From Clostridia bacterium (lineage in GTDB: Bacteria; Bacillota; Clostridia; Oscillospirales; Acutalibacteraceae): a stretch of DNA of 64,000 bases. Under the pieces are notes generated by a model. It saw only the letters and a list, made by a program, of their open reading frames with translations, was not told the DNA's origin and made no database searches. This document shows, one piece after another, positions 8,746-16,316 of the stretch; positions within the stretch are counted from its first letter, which is position 1, and every line of letters begins with the position of its first letter. Location of the stretch: NCBI GenBank assembly GCA_017399175.1, contig JAFQEE010000072.1, positions 1 to 64,000 of the forward strand, given 5' to 3'. The position numbers and the translations under genes are program-made.

Positions 8746-8819
8746 TCCTTTTAATTAAATATAAAAATACAGCAGAGAAGATTTTAATGTCTTCTCTGCT
8801 TTTTGTGTAATATTCTATT

Positions 8820-9338
8820 TTACTTTTCTGCTGTTTTATGGGCTTTGCGTATTGCTTCGGCAAGTGGAATAATCAAAAATCCCAATGCAAAATTGCCTAT
8901 ACAATGAATTATATCAAAATAAAATCCTGCTGCTATCCAAGTAAGCATTCCTTTGAAATCAAGTCCAAACATAAGTGCCTGTGCAGGGGCATAAAGTATT
9001 CCGTAACAGAGTCCGTGTAACGCACAAACTACTGAATAAACGGGAATTGCAACCTTTTTGCTCATATTCTTTGACAACAGCATTGTAATCGCCCAAAGAA
9101 CTGTCCATATGTAAAGATAAGGAATCCACCACATATTGAATCCATTGAAGATACCGATTAAAAATACGAAAACATATATGGGAATAAGTGCTTTTTTACG
9201 ATATACAATGGTATATACAATAGTAAGCATTCCTATAAAATGCACATTGGGAAACGCTTCTGTCAGGTATTTTGATACAAACATTATAACGCCTAACAAT
9301 GCAAAAACTGTAAGGTCAACAAGTTTATTCTTTTTCAT
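8820..9338 (-). CDS. ECF transporter S component, probably for cobalamin or a related compound
   Basis: Hydrophobic 172-residue protein with about five or six membrane helices, the size and pattern of a substrate-binding S component of an energy-coupling factor transporter. It begins KLVDLTVFALLGVIMFVSKYLTEA and ends with LGFLIIPLAEAIRKAHK. The ATG at 9338 overlaps the TAA of the upstream DUF4430 lipoprotein (TAATG), so the two are coupled. Substrate is inferred from context only: the pair lies downstream of a cobalamin riboswitch and the partner resembles the transcobalamin C-terminal domain. No ECF ATPase or T component is nearby; a shared energizing module is expected elsewhere. Confidence 0.8.
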   Translation of the reverse strand: MKKNKLVDLTVFALLGVIMFVSKYLTEAFPNVHFIGMLTIVYTIVYRKKALIPIYVFVFLIGIFNGFNMWWIPYLYIWTVLWAITMLLSKNMSKKVAIPVYSVVCALHGLCYGILYAPAQALMFGLDFKGMLTWIAAGFYFDIIHCIGNFALGFLIIPLAEAIRKAHKTAEK

Positions 9339-9772
9339 TATGCTTTTGTGGCCACGAATGAATAAACATCACCGTCTTTGATTGGAGTAGTATCAACACC
9401 GCTGTTTGCATATGTACCATTTACATAAAACGCCCAATAAGCACCGTCTTCGTTGTAGTCATATTTCTGACCGTTAACCGTGTCAACCATAAGTCCGTAT
9501 TGACCATTTTCACCTGAAATGAGTTTTTCGTTGACAAGTGCTTCACCAACAGTTTTTTCTGTGTCATACCTGACTTCAAAGTTTTTCTTTGTTCCGTCAA
9601 GTTCAACTACTTCAAAAGTGAACACTTTTTCTACAACATCCTGCTGATTCTGTGAGGGTTCAGGTGTTTCCTCACCTTGATTTTGTCCGCAACCTGCAAA
9701 CATAAGTACCATGGCCGCAACAAGTACCAATGAAAGAACAGAACGGAAATGTTTTTTAATAATTTCTTTCAT
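9338..9772 (-). CDS. DUF4430 (transcobalamin C-terminal-like) lipoprotein
   Basis: 144-residue lipoprotein. A signal peptide ends in the lipobox FAGC, with lipidated Cys28 (from the ATG at 9772), then a Gln/Pro-rich linker and one DUF4430 domain: VGEALVNEKLI, the conserved YDYNEDGAYWAFYVNGTYA segment and a final DGDVYSFV. This fold matches the C-terminal domain of animal cobalamin carriers, which contacts the corrin. The ATG at 9772 has AAGGAGA upstream and is preferred to the earlier in-frame start at 9829. It is coupled to an ECF S component and lies behind a B12 riboswitch, so capture of cobalamin outside the membrane is likely. Binding itself is inference. Confidence 0.85.
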   Translation of the reverse strand: MKEIIKKHFRSVLSLVLVAAMVLMFAGCGQNQGEETPEPSQNQQDVVEKVFTFEVVELDGTKKNFEVRYDTEKTVGEALVNEKLISGENGQYGLMVDTVNGQKYDYNEDGAYWAFYVNGTYANSGVDTTPIKDGDVYSFVATKA

Positions 9773-9830
9773 GCTGTTTCTCTCCTTTGAGATATTATAT
9801 TTTATTGCAAAGGCTTTTCCATATATCAAT

Positions 9831-10107
9831 TGGAGTGATAGGTATAATCCTAACCTGTTTTTTACAGGCCGATTTCTGCCAATACATTGTTAAAATACTC
9901 GCAAATCCACAAAGGATTTGCTCCGTTTTATGCCTTGTCTTGACAAAAATCTGCACTGTAAAAAATCTTCGACCTTAAAACGAGATATTTTTATTGGAGC
10001 TTTTGGTGTTGAGGATGCAGGAAGGCTGACGCCTTTCAAGTCCGAAACACCGAAAAAACAAAAAAATAGCCGTTTAAAGGCAGATTTGGATTATACCTAT
10101 CACTCCA
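9831..10107. mobile_element. MITE-like element with perfect 20-bp terminal inverted repeats
   Basis: TGGAGTGATAGGTATAATCC at 9831-9850 is repeated exactly in reverse complement at 10088-10107, enclosing 237 bp of AT-rich sequence with internal hairpins (CAAATCCACAAAGGATTTG near 9901-9919, AACCTGTTTTTTACAGG near 9852-9868). No transposase and no obvious target duplication. It lies between the cobalamin riboswitch and its gene, so it interrupts the normal expression platform. A small plus-strand frame (9918-10115) crosses it but has no RBS or coding character. The alternative is a long-range RNA stem that is part of the leader. Confidence 0.6.
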
Positions 10108-10111
10108 TTCC

Positions 10112-10300
10112 GTGACAAAGAAAATTTCGATACCGGGTATTCCGACTTGCAGAAATTGTGATGTTTTCGCCTTCTCAAGTTTTCACTCAATGGCTTATCT
10201 TACTTTGCGGCAGTAAGTGAAAAATCAAATCTGCTTACGGCGACGGACTCGTTCAGGAATTTCACCCGATTCCCCGACATACCGAACCTTTACCTTGAAA
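10112..10300 (-). ncRNA. Cobalamin (AdoCbl) riboswitch
   Basis: Read on the minus strand, the core is GGGGAATCGGGTGAAATTCC, then GTCCGTCGCCGTAAGC, and downstream GCAAGTCGGAATACCCGG. These match the conserved B12-box pattern (GGGAA..GGTGAAAATCC..CCCGCCACTGT..AGTCGGAATACC). A promoter lies just upstream on the minus strand: TTGATT, 17-bp spacer, TAAAAT before TTTTCAAGG. It faces the DUF4430/ECF S pair and should repress it when cobalamin is plentiful. A 277-bp inverted-repeat element separates the aptamer from the gene, so the expression platform is uncertain. Confidence 0.85.
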
Positions 10301-10409
10301 ATTTTATCACATCATATAAGAAAAATCAACTTGATTTATAGGTGAAATAATATTAAAATGTAATTGAGAATAAGAGTCCCTTTAACAAGGGAGACAGGGG
10401 TGTAACTTG

Positions 10410-11180
10410 ATGAACAAAAAAATAAAAATTGTAATTTCAATAGCTCTTGTAACTGTAATTTCAGGTGCAGGAGTATTCTTTGGAGTGAGAAAAATGAAAC
10501 TTAATGAATATAAAAGTGCAGATTTAAAATTGCCAAAGGAATTTACAATAACTGCACACACAGGATGTATGGACACAAAGGAAAACAGCCTTGAATCAAT
10601 CAAAAAAGGTGTAGAAAACGGTGCAACAATCGTTGAATTTGATTTGTATTTTAACGACAAAGGCGAGCCTGTCCTTTCGCACGACGAACCTGTTGGTGGA
10701 GAAGTAACATTGGAGGAAGCGTTTGAATATATCTCTCATTTTGATAATATAAAAGTAAATGTAGATATAAAGACATGTGATGCTCTCCACAAAGTTTATC
10801 CGACAGCACAGAAATACGGAATTGAGAACCGAATTTTTTATACAGGCGTTAAGGACGAATTTGTTGAGCCTGTAAAGACCGATAGTCCACAGGTAAAATA
10901 TTTCCTTAATGTGGATGTGAAAAAATCAAAAGCAGATGAAAAAGAATATCTTATGTCACTTGTGGAAAAAGTGAAAAATGCAGGTGCAATCGGCATAAAT
11001 TTCAACTATAAAAACGCTACAAAAGAACTTGTGGAAGTTTTTCACGAAAACGGACTTTTAGTTTCAATCTGGACAGTAGATAGTGAATATAATATGTATA
11101 AAATTCTCTCGTTTGAGCCAGATAACATCACAACGCGAAATCCTGACAAGTTAAGTGAAATTGTAAAGAATTGTAAGTAA
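10410..11180 (+). CDS. Glycerophosphodiester phosphodiesterase family protein (divergent)
   Basis: 256-residue protein with an N-terminal hydrophobic segment (about residues 6-25: signal or anchor) and a GDPD barrel. Family residues seen: the metal-binding pair in VEFDLYF (Glu and Asp), LSHDEP with its catalytic His/Asp, a later NVDIKT, and LLVSIWTVDSEYNM near the end. The odd point is the first motif: the usual His-Arg-Gly reads AHTGCMDTKENS, so the phosphate-contacting Arg is replaced by Thr. Activity on ordinary glycerophosphodiesters may therefore be altered. A TTG at 10407 is an alternative start; AGGGG lies upstream of both. It is a single gene, not clearly linked to the following pot operon. 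Confidence 0.75.
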   Translation: MNKKIKIVISIALVTVISGAGVFFGVRKMKLNEYKSADLKLPKEFTITAHTGCMDTKENSLESIKKGVENGATIVEFDLYFNDKGEPVLSHDEPVGGEVTLEEAFEYISHFDNIKVNVDIKTCDALHKVYPTAQKYGIENRIFYTGVKDEFVEPVKTDSPQVKYFLNVDVKKSKADEKEYLMSLVEKVKNAGAIGINFNYKNATKELVEVFHENGLLVSIWTVDSEYNMYKILSFEPDNITTRNPDKLSEIVKNCK

Positions 11181-11208
11181 AAAATTTAATCGAAATTTGT
11201 AAAAATTA

Positions 11209-11301
11209 TTGACTTTTTGTGAAATTAAGATTATATTTAACCTATACCAAATAGGAGCAGTCTTGAGTGACTGCTCCAACTATATCTATCGGTTGGAAAG
11301 G
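11209..11301 (+). promoter_or_regulatory. Promoter and hairpin leader of potABCD
   Basis: TTGACT (11209-11214), 17-bp spacer and TATATT (11232-11237) form a standard promoter. The short leader folds into a nine-pair stem (GGAGCAGTC with GACTGCTCC, about 11253-11276); its last two C bases also start a competing stem (CCAAC with GTTGG) just before the RBS AGGGG. The overlapping stems could switch access to the TTG start of potA. No terminator follows them. Confidence 0.55.
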
Positions 11302-11311
11302 GGCTGCATAA

Positions 11312-12436
11312 TTGAAAAACAATCCAGTTATTATTGACCTCAAAAACATAAGCGTCAGCTTTGACGACCATAAAATTCTTGATAACATTAACCTTTATAT
11401 CCGTGACGGTGAGTTTATCACCTTGTTGGGTCCTTCAGGGTGTGGTAAAACTACAACCCTGCGTATTATTGCGGGATTTTTACAGCAGGATAGCGGTGAT
11501 GTTATTTTCGAAGGAAAAAATATCAATGGTGTTCCTGCTTTTAAACGACAGGTTAACACCATTTTTCAGCGTTATGCGCTTTTCCCACACTTGAATGTAT
11601 ATGAAAATATCGCATTTGGTCTTCGCCTTAAAAAGTGGAAGGAAAAGGATATTAAAGAAAAAGTAAGTGAAATGCTTACTCTTGTAAATCTTAAGGGGTT
11701 TGGTTCTCGTAAAATTGATTCACTTTCAGGCGGTCAGCAACAGCGTGTTGCTATTGCTCGTGCATTGGCTGTTAATCCTCGAGTTGTGCTTCTCGACGAA
11801 CCTTTAGGGGCACTTGACCTTAAACTCCGTAAGGATATGCAGATTGAACTTAAAAACATTCAGCAAAAGCTTGGTATCACATTTATCTATGTTACTCACG
11901 ACCAGGAAGAAGCACTTTCAATGTCCGATACAGTTGTTGTTATGAACGGTGGTGTTATTCAGCAGATTGGTACACCTCTTGATATTTATAACGAGCCTAA
12001 AAACGCCTTTGTTGCTGACTTTATCGGTGAAAGTAACATTCTTGACGGAGTTATGAAAGAGGACTTTACTGTCGAATTTAACGGAATTAAATTCCAATGC
12101 GTTGACAAGGGCTTTAAACATAACGAGCCTGTTGACGTTGTTATCCGTCCTGAAGATATTGATGTTGTTGAACCTGAAAAGGGTATGCTTCAGGGTACAG
12201 TAACATCAGTTACATTCAAGGGTGTTCACTATGAAATTATTGTTGATATTGATAACTTCAAGTGGATGATTCAGACAACAGAAAAAAGTGAAGTAGGAGA
12301 TGTTATCGGCATTTCCATTAAGCCTGACGAAATGCACATTATGAAAAAATCAGAGTATTCAGGTCTTTACGGTGACTACAGTTCATTCAGTGACGAATTT
12401 GATGAGCTTTCTCAGGTGCAGGTAGGTGAGGAATAA
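11312..12436 (+). CDS. potA: Spermidine/putrescine ABC transporter ATP-binding protein PotA
   Basis: ATPase that energizes polyamine import through PotBC. Walker A is GPSGCGKTT (40-48), the signature is LSGGQQQR, Walker B ends [12 protein letters not shown] and the switch His lies in THDQEEA. The last 120 residues form a TOBE-type regulatory domain, giving the usual length of 374. The start is a TTG, with AGGGG eight bases upstream and the protein beginning [13 protein letters not shown]. The stop overlaps the potB start by one base. It is the first gene of potABCD. Confidence 0.95.
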   Translation: MKNNPVIIDLKNISVSFDDHKILDNINLYIRDGEFITLLGPSGCGKTTTLRIIAGFLQQDSGDVIFEGKNINGVPAFKRQVNTIFQRYALFPHLNVYENIAFGLRLKKWKEKDIKEKVSEMLTLVNLKGFGSRKIDSLSGGQQQRVAIARALAVNPRVVLLDEPLGALDLKLRKDMQIELKNIQQKLGITFIYVTHDQEEALSMSDTVVVMNGGVIQQIGTPLDIYNEPKNAFVADFIGESNILDGVMKEDFTVEFNGIKFQCVDKGFKHNEPVDVVIRPEDIDVVEPEKGMLQGTVTSVTFKGVHYEIIVDIDNFKWMIQTTEKSEVGDVIGISIKPDEMHIMKKSEYSGLYGDYSSFSDEFDELSQVQVGEE

Positions 12437-13263
12437 TGAAAAAGTCCTCATTCCTTCAAAAGGTGACTAATGCACCTTATATGCTCTGGTCGGTGTTGTT
12501 TATAGTAGCACCGCTCATAATGGTTGCTTATTACGCATTTACTGATGCTGACGGTAATTTCACACTTAACAACATTACTCAGATTGGAGATTATACAACA
12601 ACATTTATTCTTTCAATCAGCTACGGTGCTGTTGCTACTGTGATTTGCCTTTTGATTGCTTATCCTTTTGCCTATGCTCTTGCACAGACTAAGGCTTCTT
12701 TTCAGCGTGTTGCAACAATGCTTGTAATGCTTCCTATGTGGATGAGCTTTCTTATCCGTACATATTCATGGATTACAATTTTAGGTGAATCAGGCGTAAT
12801 CAACAGATTCTTAGGTAATTTCGGTATTGAGCCACTTAAAATGCTCAATACAGGCGGTGCGGTTATCCTTGGTATGGTTTATAATTTCTTACCGTATATG
12901 ATTTTACCTTTATATACTGCACTTTCAAAGATGGACAATTCTCTTGTTGAGGCGGCACAGGATTTGGGTTGTAACAAGTGGTATTGTCTTCGCAAGGTTA
13001 TTTTTCCGCTTTCAGTACCCGGTATTGCAAGTGGTGTGACTATGGTCTTTGTTCCTTGTGTAAGCACATTCTATATTACACAGAAATTGGGCGGAGGACA
13101 GATTACACTTATCGGTGACGTTATTGAAGGTCAGTTCCAGACAGCTTACAACTATAACCTTGGTGCGGCATTGTCTCTTGTGCTTATGGTTATGATTTTA
13201 ATCTGTCTTGGTGTGCTCAATTATTTTACTGACAGTGACGATGACGGAGGTGTGCTTATATGA
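12436..13263 (+). CDS. potB: Spermidine/putrescine ABC transporter permease PotB
   Basis: Inner-membrane permease with six predicted helices and the binding-protein-dependent EAA loop (VEAAQDLGCNKWYCLRKVIFPLSVPG), which docks onto PotA. The 275-residue length is typical of PotB. The start ATG overlaps the potA stop and the end overlaps the potC start by four bases, so the operon is tightly coupled. It forms the channel with PotC. Confidence 0.95.
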   Translation: MKKSSFLQKVTNAPYMLWSVLFIVAPLIMVAYYAFTDADGNFTLNNITQIGDYTTTFILSISYGAVATVICLLIAYPFAYALAQTKASFQRVATMLVMLPMWMSFLIRTYSWITILGESGVINRFLGNFGIEPLKMLNTGGAVILGMVYNFLPYMILPLYTALSKMDNSLVEAAQDLGCNKWYCLRKVIFPLSVPGIASGVTMVFVPCVSTFYITQKLGGGQITLIGDVIEGQFQTAYNYNLGAALSLVLMVMILICLGVLNYFTDSDDDGGVLI

Positions 13264-14087
13264 CAAAAACATCTCCATTATCAAAATTCTATTTAGCACT
13301 TGTATTTTTGTTCCTTTATGCACCAATGGTTGTGATGATGGTATTTTCATTTAACGGAACAGAAAGCACATATATTTTTGAAGGCTTTTCACTTCAATGG
13401 TATGAAAAACTTTTTCACGACAGAGTGACAATGGATGCACTTAAAAACACCGTGGTATTGGCGGTTGTTTCAGCGGCTATTGCAACGGTGCTTGGTACTT
13501 TGGCGGCTGTTGGTATCAATTCAATGCGAAACAAACACATTAAGTCCTCTGTTATGACTGTTACAAACATTCCTATGATGAATCCTGAAATCGTGACAGG
13601 TATTTCAATGATGCTTTTGTTCGTATTTGCAGGTGTAATGTTCAATAAACGCGATGTACTCGGCTTCTGGACAATTCTTATTGCCCATGTCACATTCCAG
13701 TTGCCTTATGTTATTCTTTCGGTTTTACCAAAACTTCGTCAAACTGACAACAGAATTTATGAGGCTGCACAGGACTTGGGTTGTCCGCCTGTACAGGCAT
13801 TTTTCAAGGTTGTTTTCCCTGCAATTTTACCGGGAATTATTTCAGGTGCAATTATGGCATTCACATTGTCACTTGATGATTTCATAATCAGCTACTTTAC
13901 AAATGGTCCTGATTTCCAGACCTTACCTATTCATATCTTCTCAATGACAAAAAAGAGAGTAAAGCCTGATATGTACGCACTTTCTACTCTTATTTTTGTT
14001 GCTATGCTTGTGCTTCTTATACTTATGAATGTGGCACAGTCACGTTCTGATAAAAAGCAGAGAAGAAAGCAAAAGGAGGAATCTTAA
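13260..14087 (+). CDS. potC: Spermidine/putrescine ABC transporter permease PotC
   Basis: Second permease of the polyamine importer: six helices, and the EAA loop YEAAQDLGCPPVQAFFKVVFPAILPG. It also carries the PotC-typical sequence SLDDFIISYFTNG after the loop. The 275-residue length is normal, followed by a short basic tail (RSDKKQRRKQKEES). Its ATG overlaps the potB stop and its own stop overlaps the potD ATG. Confidence 0.95.
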   Translation: MTKTSPLSKFYLALVFLFLYAPMVVMMVFSFNGTESTYIFEGFSLQWYEKLFHDRVTMDALKNTVVLAVVSAAIATVLGTLAAVGINSMRNKHIKSSVMTVTNIPMMNPEIVTGISMMLLFVFAGVMFNKRDVLGFWTILIAHVTFQLPYVILSVLPKLRQTDNRIYEAAQDLGCPPVQAFFKVVFPAILPGIISGAIMAFTLSLDDFIISYFTNGPDFQTLPIHIFSMTKKRVKPDMYALSTLIFVAMLVLLILMNVAQSRSDKKQRRKQKEES

Positions 14088-15304
14088 TGAAAAAGTTTTT
14101 CTCCTTAGCTATTGCTGTTTTGGTGATTTTATCCTTGTTTATAATGCCTGTTTCTGCAAATGACGAAATTTTTTCAAAAGAAACAATTGAGTATTATAAA
14201 AACCTTGGTTTGCAGGGTACAGTTCTTAATGTTTACAACTGGGGCGAATACATTGATGATGAAGAAGTTGATGTAATTACTGAATTTGAGCGTCTTACAG
14301 GTTGTGATGTGAATTACACAACATTCGAGTCAAATGAAAATATGTATTCAAAACTTTCGGGTGGTGGCGTCAGCTATGACATTATAATTCCGTCCGATTA
14401 TATGGTTGAGCGTCTTATTTCCGAAGATATGCTTCTTCCTGTTGACTATAATAATGTTCCTAATTTTGCAAAATATTTTGATAGTGAAAAATACGGTTAT
14501 CTTATTGAAAATGGTATAAGTGATTATGCTGTTATATACAATGTGGGAACAACAATTCTCATTTACAACAAAAATTTTGTAAAAGAAGAGCCTAACAGCT
14601 GGAAAGTTCTTTGGGATGAACAGTATAAGGGCAAGGTTCTTATGTTCAATAACCCTCGTGATTCATTTGCTATTGCACAGTTTGTTTTAGGACAAAGCAT
14701 CAATACAACTGAAAAGTCCCAGTGGGATGCGGCTGCAGAACTTTTAATGGAACAACGCAAAAAGGTTAAGCCCGAATATGTAATGGACGAAGTTTTCATC
14801 AAAATGGAAAGTGGCGAATATGCCTTCGCAACTTACTATGCAGGTGACTATGAACTGATGGTTGAGAATAATCCTGATTTGGGCTTTGTTTTTCCAAAAG
14901 AAGGTGTAAATACATTCTACGATGCAATGTGTATTCCAAGCGCTGCACAGAATAAAAAAGGTGCAGAGGCATTTATCAACTTTATGTTAGAGCCTGAAAT
15001 TGCACTTGCAAATGCAGAATATATTTATTATGCAACACCAAATAGGGCAGTTTTCGAAAATCCTGATTATTCACTTGCAAATAGTGCTGCGGTTTATCCT
15101 GAGAATCTTGAAAATACTCAGGCTTTTCATAATCTTCCAACAGATACTTTACAGTATATGAACTCCTTGTGGATGAAAGTCAAGGGTGAAAATGATGCTC
15201 AGGGACTGTATATCGGCTTTTTCTCTGTAATTGCAGTTGTGGTGGTAATTATAATCGCAAACATTTTAAAGAAAAAGCGTATGGCAAAATTTTATGATGT
15301 TTAA
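14087..15304 (+). CDS. potD: Polyamine-binding protein PotD with C-terminal membrane anchor
   Basis: Extracytoplasmic polyamine-binding protein of the Pot importer. An N-terminal signal segment (MKKFFSLAIAVLVILSLFIMPVSA) is followed by VLNVYNWGEYIDDEEV, YDIIIPSDYMVERL, and NNPRDSFAIA, all typical of PotD. It has no lipobox. Instead the last 35 residues hold a hydrophobic helix (YIGFFSVIAVVVVIIIANIL) and basic KKKRMAKF, so the protein appears held by a C-terminal transmembrane segment. Most Gram-positive PotD proteins are lipid-anchored, so this is unusual. At 405 residues it is longer than the usual 350 because of this tail. Confidence 0.92.
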   Translation: MKKFFSLAIAVLVILSLFIMPVSANDEIFSKETIEYYKNLGLQGTVLNVYNWGEYIDDEEVDVITEFERLTGCDVNYTTFESNENMYSKLSGGGVSYDIIIPSDYMVERLISEDMLLPVDYNNVPNFAKYFDSEKYGYLIENGISDYAVIYNVGTTILIYNKNFVKEEPNSWKVLWDEQYKGKVLMFNNPRDSFAIAQFVLGQSINTTEKSQWDAAAELLMEQRKKVKPEYVMDEVFIKMESGEYAFATYYAGDYELMVENNPDLGFVFPKEGVNTFYDAMCIPSAAQNKKGAEAFINFMLEPEIALANAEYIYYATPNRAVFENPDYSLANSAAVYPENLENTQAFHNLPTDTLQYMNSLWMKVKGENDAQGLYIGFFSVIAVVVVIIIANILKKKRMAKFYDV

Positions 15305-15310
15305 ACTACT

Positions 15311-15335
15311 GGGACGAGTCAAATCGTCCCTTTTT
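15311..15335 (+). terminator. Terminator of potABCD
   Basis: GGGACGA (15311-15317) pairs with TCGTCCC (15324-15330) and is followed by TTTTT. It lies seven bases after the potD stop. Confidence 0.85.
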
Positions 15336-15347
15336 CTTTGGCTTATA

Positions 15348-15530
15348 AATGTGCCCCCCCTTCCGTCACTCGCTATGCTCGTGCCACCTTAATTCTCCCC
15401 TGCCGGGTCGGTCGGTGCTTCTGCTTCGCAGAGGTGTCCACCGGACACCCGCACCCTCGTAGGGGGAAGGCTAATTTGGGCGCCACCCTTGAGGGGGAGC
15501 TGTCTGCGTAGCAGACTGAGGGGGGTAAAA
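15348..15530. repeat. Composite palindromic repeat between potD and ylmH
   Basis: Mosaic of blocks seen elsewhere in the window: CCTTCCGTCACTCGCTATGCTCGTGCCACCTT, a variable GC-rich centre, GTCCACCGGACAC, and a second hairpin GAGGGGGAGCTGTCTGCGTAGCAGACTGAGGGG. Same building plan as copies at 8475-8745 and 33746-34015, in a different order. No coding content. Confidence 0.7.
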
Positions 15531-15537
15531 TAATAGT

Positions 15538-15575
15538 TTGACCTTGTAATTATCTATGCTATAATATAAACGGTG
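15538..15575 (+). promoter_or_regulatory. Promoter of ylmH giving a near-leaderless transcript
   Basis: TTGACC (15538-15543), 16-bp spacer and TATAAT (15560-15565). Transcription should start at about 15572-15573, which coincides with an in-frame GTG (15573) and lies about nine bases before the ATG at 15582. No Shine-Dalgarno sequence can fit. The mRNA would be leaderless or almost so. Confidence 0.6.
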
Positions 15576-15581
15576 AACAAT

Positions 15582-16316
15582 ATGACCGAAAAACAAAAAC
15601 GATTTGATGAATTGACACAAAGAGCCAATGAACGAGGATATACAGTTTATTCCGATTTTTTAGGGTTATCCGAAATATCGGAGCTTTCTGCTATGCGTTT
15701 TTCTGTACCTGTAACACTTTGGGGTGGATATGATGATGCTGAAAGGTGTGTTGTCTGTTTTGGTGACAGAGAATATTTTAACGATAATTCAGATTACCCA
15801 ATTAAATGTATTCTCATAAAACCCGTTAACCAGAAATTTGCAGACACACTTTCCCACCGTGACTTTTTAGGTTCACTTATGGGACTTGGAATTCGTCGCG
15901 AGGTGTTAGGGGATATAATAATCAATAAAAACTGCGGTTATCTTTTCTGCCTTGAAAATATTGCCGATTATATTATCGAAAATCTTACGCAAGTAAGGCA
16001 TACAACAGTAAAATGTGGAATTACAGATAATATCCCAACAGATGCTTTGCCACAGCCTGAAAATCGTGAAATAATAGTTTCATCCGAAAGACTTGATGTG
16101 ATTGTATCTGCAATTTATAAAATGTCACGCAGTCAGGTGTTGCCAATATTCCATACGGAAAAAGTTTTTGTGAACGGTGCAGTAAAGACAAGTCCATCAG
16201 TAACTGTAAATGTAAATGATAAGATTTCCGTTCGTGGATATGGAAGATTTATTTATAAAGGTGTTCTGCGTACTACTAAAAAAGACAGACTTGTGATAAG
16301 TGTGGAGGTGTTTTAA
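15582..16316 (+). CDS. ylmH: YlmH-like S4-domain RNA-binding protein
   Basis: Cytosolic RNA-binding protein of the YlmH family, associated with cell-division gene clusters and ribosome rescue in other Firmicutes. An N-terminal region with LTLWGGYDDAERCVVCFG-like sequence (here VPVTLWGGYDDAERC) leads to HRDFLGSLMGLGIRREVLGDI, which is diagnostic, and a C-terminal S4 domain over about residues 165-235 (SERLDVIVSAIYKMSRSQ ... KVFVNG). Length is near the family's 250. The ATG at 15582 is chosen by convention; a GTG at 15573 is equally possible for a leaderless start. Here it is detached from divIVA-type neighbours and runs into an esterase gene. Confidence 0.85.
   Translation: MTEKQKRFDELTQRANERGYTVYSDFLGLSEISELSAMRFSVPVTLWGGYDDAERCVVCFGDREYFNDNSDYPIKCILIKPVNQKFADTLSHRDFLGSLMGLGIRREVLGDIIINKNCGYLFCLENIADYIIENLTQVRHTTVKCGITDNIPTDALPQPENREIIVSSERLDVIVSAIYKMSRSQVLPIFHTEKVFVNGAVKTSPSVTVNVNDKISVRGYGRFIYKGVLRTTKKDRLVISVEVF

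Noticed and set aside
8595..8810. 71-residue frame in the repeat cluster
   Set aside because: Encoded by repeat B1; the reverse copy at 33666-33884 gives the same peptide, so it reflects the repeat, not a gene.
9918..10115. 65-residue plus-strand frame across the inverted-repeat element
   Set aside because: It runs through the terminal repeat and non-coding leader, has no RBS, and has no protein-like pattern.
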